From positions 1 through 23,879 of the forward strand of contig DASWIE010000032.1 in NCBI GenBank assembly GCA_036397815.1: DNA of 23,879 nucleotides, given 5' to 3'. Made by a program: the position numbers and the translations under genes. Shown in pieces: positions 22,536 to 23,879 of the stretch. The notes under the pieces were generated by a model that saw only the letters and a list, made by a program, of their open reading frames with translations, did no database searches and had not been told where the DNA came from. Source of the stretch: DASQFY01 sp036397815 (GTDB lineage Bacteria > Chloroflexota > Limnocylindria > QHBO01). Position 1 is the first letter of the stretch. Each line of letters starts with the position of its first letter.

Positions 22536-22564
22536 CTGAGGTGATCGGCCATGCCCGATACACT
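22536..22564 (+). promoter_or_regulatory. Probable ispH promoter, leaderless
   Basis: CTGAGG (22536-22541) and TACACT (22559-22564) are 17 bases apart; the -10 fits TAnnnT. The ispH ATG at 22572 begins seven bases after the -10, where transcription would start, so the mRNA would have essentially no leader. The element overlaps the upstream end of the divergent J-domain gene. Confidence 0.45.
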
Positions 22565-22571
22565 TAGACCG

Positions 22572-23444
22572 ATGACCACCGCCACTCGACCCGAGGTCCG
22601 CATCGCGGAGCGCGCCGGCTTCTGCTACGGCGTGCGGCTGGCGATCGACAAGGCCAAGCACGCGCGGCAGGAGGGCAAGGAGGTCACCACCCTCGGCCAG
22701 CTGGTCCACAACCCCGGCATCAAGGCCGACCTCTCCGACCGAGGGATCAGGACTGCCGACCTGGCCGACGAGGTCGAGGGCGGGACGCTCGTCATCCGCG
22801 CCCACGGGGTTCCCAGGGGCGAGTTCGAGAAGGTCAAGGGGGCAGCCGGCCTCGAGGTGATCGACGCCACCTGCACCTGGGTGATCCAGTCGCAGCGCGC
22901 CGCGAAGGAGCTGGCCGAGGCGGGCTACACCGTCTGCATCATCGGTCATGAAGACCATCCCGAGGTCAAGGGCGTGCGGTCGTACGCCGGCGAGAAGCAC
23001 GTCGTGGTGGATGACATGGACCGATCCACCTGGGAGCGCGTGCCGCGCACCAAGAAGATCGGCGTCCTCAGCCAGTCCACGATCCTGCCCCACAAGCTGG
23101 AGGAGTTTGCCGCCTTCTGCCTGCGCCGATGCCACGACCTGCGCGTGGTCAACACCGTATGCCCCGTGACCCTGACCCGCCAGGACGACAGCGTGGCGCT
23201 GGGCCAAGAGGTCGACGCCATGATCGTGGTGGGCGGCAAGAACAGCTCGAACACCAAGGAGCTGGCCGTCAAGTGCCGCGAAGTGTGCGAGGAGACGATC
23301 CACGTCGCCGATGCCGACGAGCTGGAGGCCGATTACCGCGACTGGTTGGCCGGCAAGGCGCGCATAGGGATCACGGGCGGGACATCCACGCCGGAGGTCG
23401 ACCTCGAGGAGGTCCGCGACCGGATCTACGCGGTCGTGGACTGA
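22572..23444 (+). CDS. ispH: 4-hydroxy-3-methylbut-2-enyl diphosphate reductase
   Basis: A 290-residue IspH, the iron-sulfur enzyme that makes IPP and DMAPP in the last MEP step. The three cluster cysteines are visible in AERAGFCYGVRLAID, VIDATCTWVIQSQ and VNTVCPVTLTRQDD. Substrate-binding blocks are present: LVHNPGIKADL, IRAHGVPRGEFE, IIGHEDHPEVKG, LSQSTILP, VVGGKNSSNTKEL and TGGTSTPEVDLEEV. The cysteine-2 block reads DATCTW instead of the common DATCP. ATG at 22572 is preferred over the in-frame ATG at 22551 because a -10 element lies between them and the shorter protein has the usual N-terminus. With dxs it gives two MEP genes in this window, in different operons. Confidence 0.94.
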   Translation: MTTATRPEVRIAERAGFCYGVRLAIDKAKHARQEGKEVTTLGQLVHNPGIKADLSDRGIRTADLADEVEGGTLVIRAHGVPRGEFEKVKGAAGLEVIDATCTWVIQSQRAAKELAEAGYTVCIIGHEDHPEVKGVRSYAGEKHVVVDDMDRSTWERVPRTKKIGVLSQSTILPHKLEEFAAFCLRRCHDLRVVNTVCPVTLTRQDDSVALGQEVDAMIVVGGKNSSNTKELAVKCREVCEETIHVADADELEADYRDWLAGKARIGITGGTSTPEVDLEEVRDRIYAVVD

Positions 23445-23458
23445 AGCCCCGTTCGTTT

Positions 23459-23568
23459 CAGATTCACATCGGGTGACCGCCACCCCGGCGGCGACCGCGC
23501 CGTGGCCAGATTCACATGGAGTGACCGCCTGCGCCTATTTCGCGCCGGATACACACCCGGTGACCGTG
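23459..23568 (+). repeat. Three copies of a 23-nt direct repeat
   Basis: Copies lie at 23459-23481, 23507-23529 and 23546-23568. Copies 1 and 2 agree at 21 of 23 positions (both begin CAGATTCACAT and end GTGACCGCC); copy 3 agrees with copy 1 at about 17 of 23 (core GGTGACCG). Start-to-start spacing is 48 and 39 bases. The pattern, read on the other strand as GGTCACC...TGTGAATC, resembles the multiple terminal repeats of IS21-type elements, but no transposase is present here. Confidence 0.7.
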
Positions 23569-23613
23569 TGCCGATGGCCGGATCGTCTCGTGGTCAGGTC
23601 ATGTCTGGCACAC
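23566..23613 (+). repeat. 7-bp inverted repeat downstream of ispH
   Basis: GTGTGCC (23566-23572) and GGCACAC (23607-23613) are exact inverted copies with 34 bases between. They lie in the convergent gap before the glycosyltransferase-like gene end and could form a long-loop hairpin; no T-tract follows. Confidence 0.35.
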
Positions 23614-23630
23614 CGGGCGGCGTTCTGCAG

Positions 23631-23879
23631 TCAGGAGCCGAGCGTCTCGTGAACGGACCAGGGCCCGCCGAGCAGCCCGGGCAGCCGTTTGCGGAGCACG
23701 TCGTAGCCAAGGTGCTCCTGCCCGATCCGGAAGTTGTGGCGCGCCACGGCGTCGCGCTTCTCTGGACTGGCAAGCAGCTCGCGGACGTCGGCAACCGCCT
23801 CGTCGGTGATGGCCCCCTCGATCTCGACGAAGTGCAGCCCCAGCGGGCGAATGTCGGCCTCGTAGACCGGGTAGCGGTT
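23631..23879 (-). CDS. Glycosyltransferase-like protein, C-terminal end (5' part outside window)
   Basis: On the minus strand a frame is open from the window edge to a TGA at 23633-23631 (82 residues). It reads NRYPVYEADIRPLGLHFVEI, then EGAITDEAVADVRELLASPE, then RHNFRIGQEHLGYDVLRKRL. This resembles the C-terminal helix region of GT4-type (GT-B fold) glycosyltransferases, where a NRY/D-I segment follows the nucleotide-sugar-binding loop. The call rests on this short stretch only, since the catalytic region lies beyond the window. It runs convergently to ispH across a 186-base gap holding the 23-nt repeats. Confidence 0.6.
   Translation of the reverse strand, partial: NRYPVYEADIRPLGLHFVEIEGAITDEAVADVRELLASPEKRDAVARHNFRIGQEHLGYDVLRKRLPGLLGGPWSVHETLGS

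Noticed and set aside
21948..23483. Long minus-strand open frame (511 residues) opposite ispH and across the J-domain gene
   Set aside because: It runs opposite ispH and in a different frame from the J-domain protein, with an Arg/Gly/His-rich composition typical of shadow frames.
23459..23568. CRISPR array from the 23-nt repeats
   Set aside because: There are only three copies, the third is diverged, the gaps are unequal (25 and 16 bases), and no cas genes are present.

Overview
This is a very GC-rich, gene-dense bacterial chromosome segment made almost entirely of housekeeping genes. Most genes are on the + strand and overlap by 1-13 bases through ATGA, GTGA, TTGA or TGATG junctions. The protein repertoire is bacterial: EF-P, MltG, ScpAB, Dxs and IspH. 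Gene order in several blocks resembles that of Actinomycetota: alaS-ruvX-mltG-peptidase-efp, and tlyA-nadK-xerD-scpA-scpB-rluB-cmk. The extra genes and the envelope protein with a baseplate-J-like ectodomain fit a high-GC Chloroflexota lineage of the Limnocylindria type at least as well. I cannot settle the phylum from sequence alone.

Layout. (1) 1-6907: the 3' part of alaS, an actin-fold FtsA/PilM-like ATPase, a single-pass membrane protein with a baseplate-J-like outer region, ruvX, mltG and an M24 peptidase, all in one tight operon. (2) 6908-7773: a short regulatory gap, then efp, then a hairpin-containing spacer. (3) 7774-11826: xseA, xseB, a GNAT acetyltransferase that probably starts at CTG, and dxs. 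(4) 11827-12286: a 460-bp gene-free spacer holding diverged repeats and hairpins. (5) 12287-16300: a small conserved-looking protein, tlyA, a ribbon-helix-helix-like protein, nadK, xerD and a bacterial PH/SHOCT membrane protein. (6) 16302-21854: purine nucleoside phosphorylase, an M50 protease, an HD-domain protein, scpA, scpB, an in-frame RluB-cytidylate kinase fusion and plsC. (7) 21855-23879: a palindrome-rich convergent gap, a minus-strand J-domain membrane protein, ispH, a gap with three copies of a 23-nt repeat resembling insertion-sequence end repeats, and the 3' end of a minus-strand glycosyltransferase-like gene.

Functionally, the window combines translation (AlaRS, EF-P, TlyA, RluB), envelope biogenesis (MltG, PlsC, the FtsA/PilM-like pair), chromosome maintenance (XerD, ScpAB, XseAB, RuvX), isoprenoid supply by the MEP pathway (Dxs, IspH) and nucleotide/NADP metabolism (PNP, Cmk, NadK). 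No prophage, CRISPR array, rRNA or tRNA was seen. The points most worth a second look are the FtsA/PilM-like plus baseplate-J-like pair, the RluB-Cmk fusion, the repeat-built spacer after dxs, the orphan 23-nt repeats after ispH, and promoter placements that imply leaderless mRNAs.
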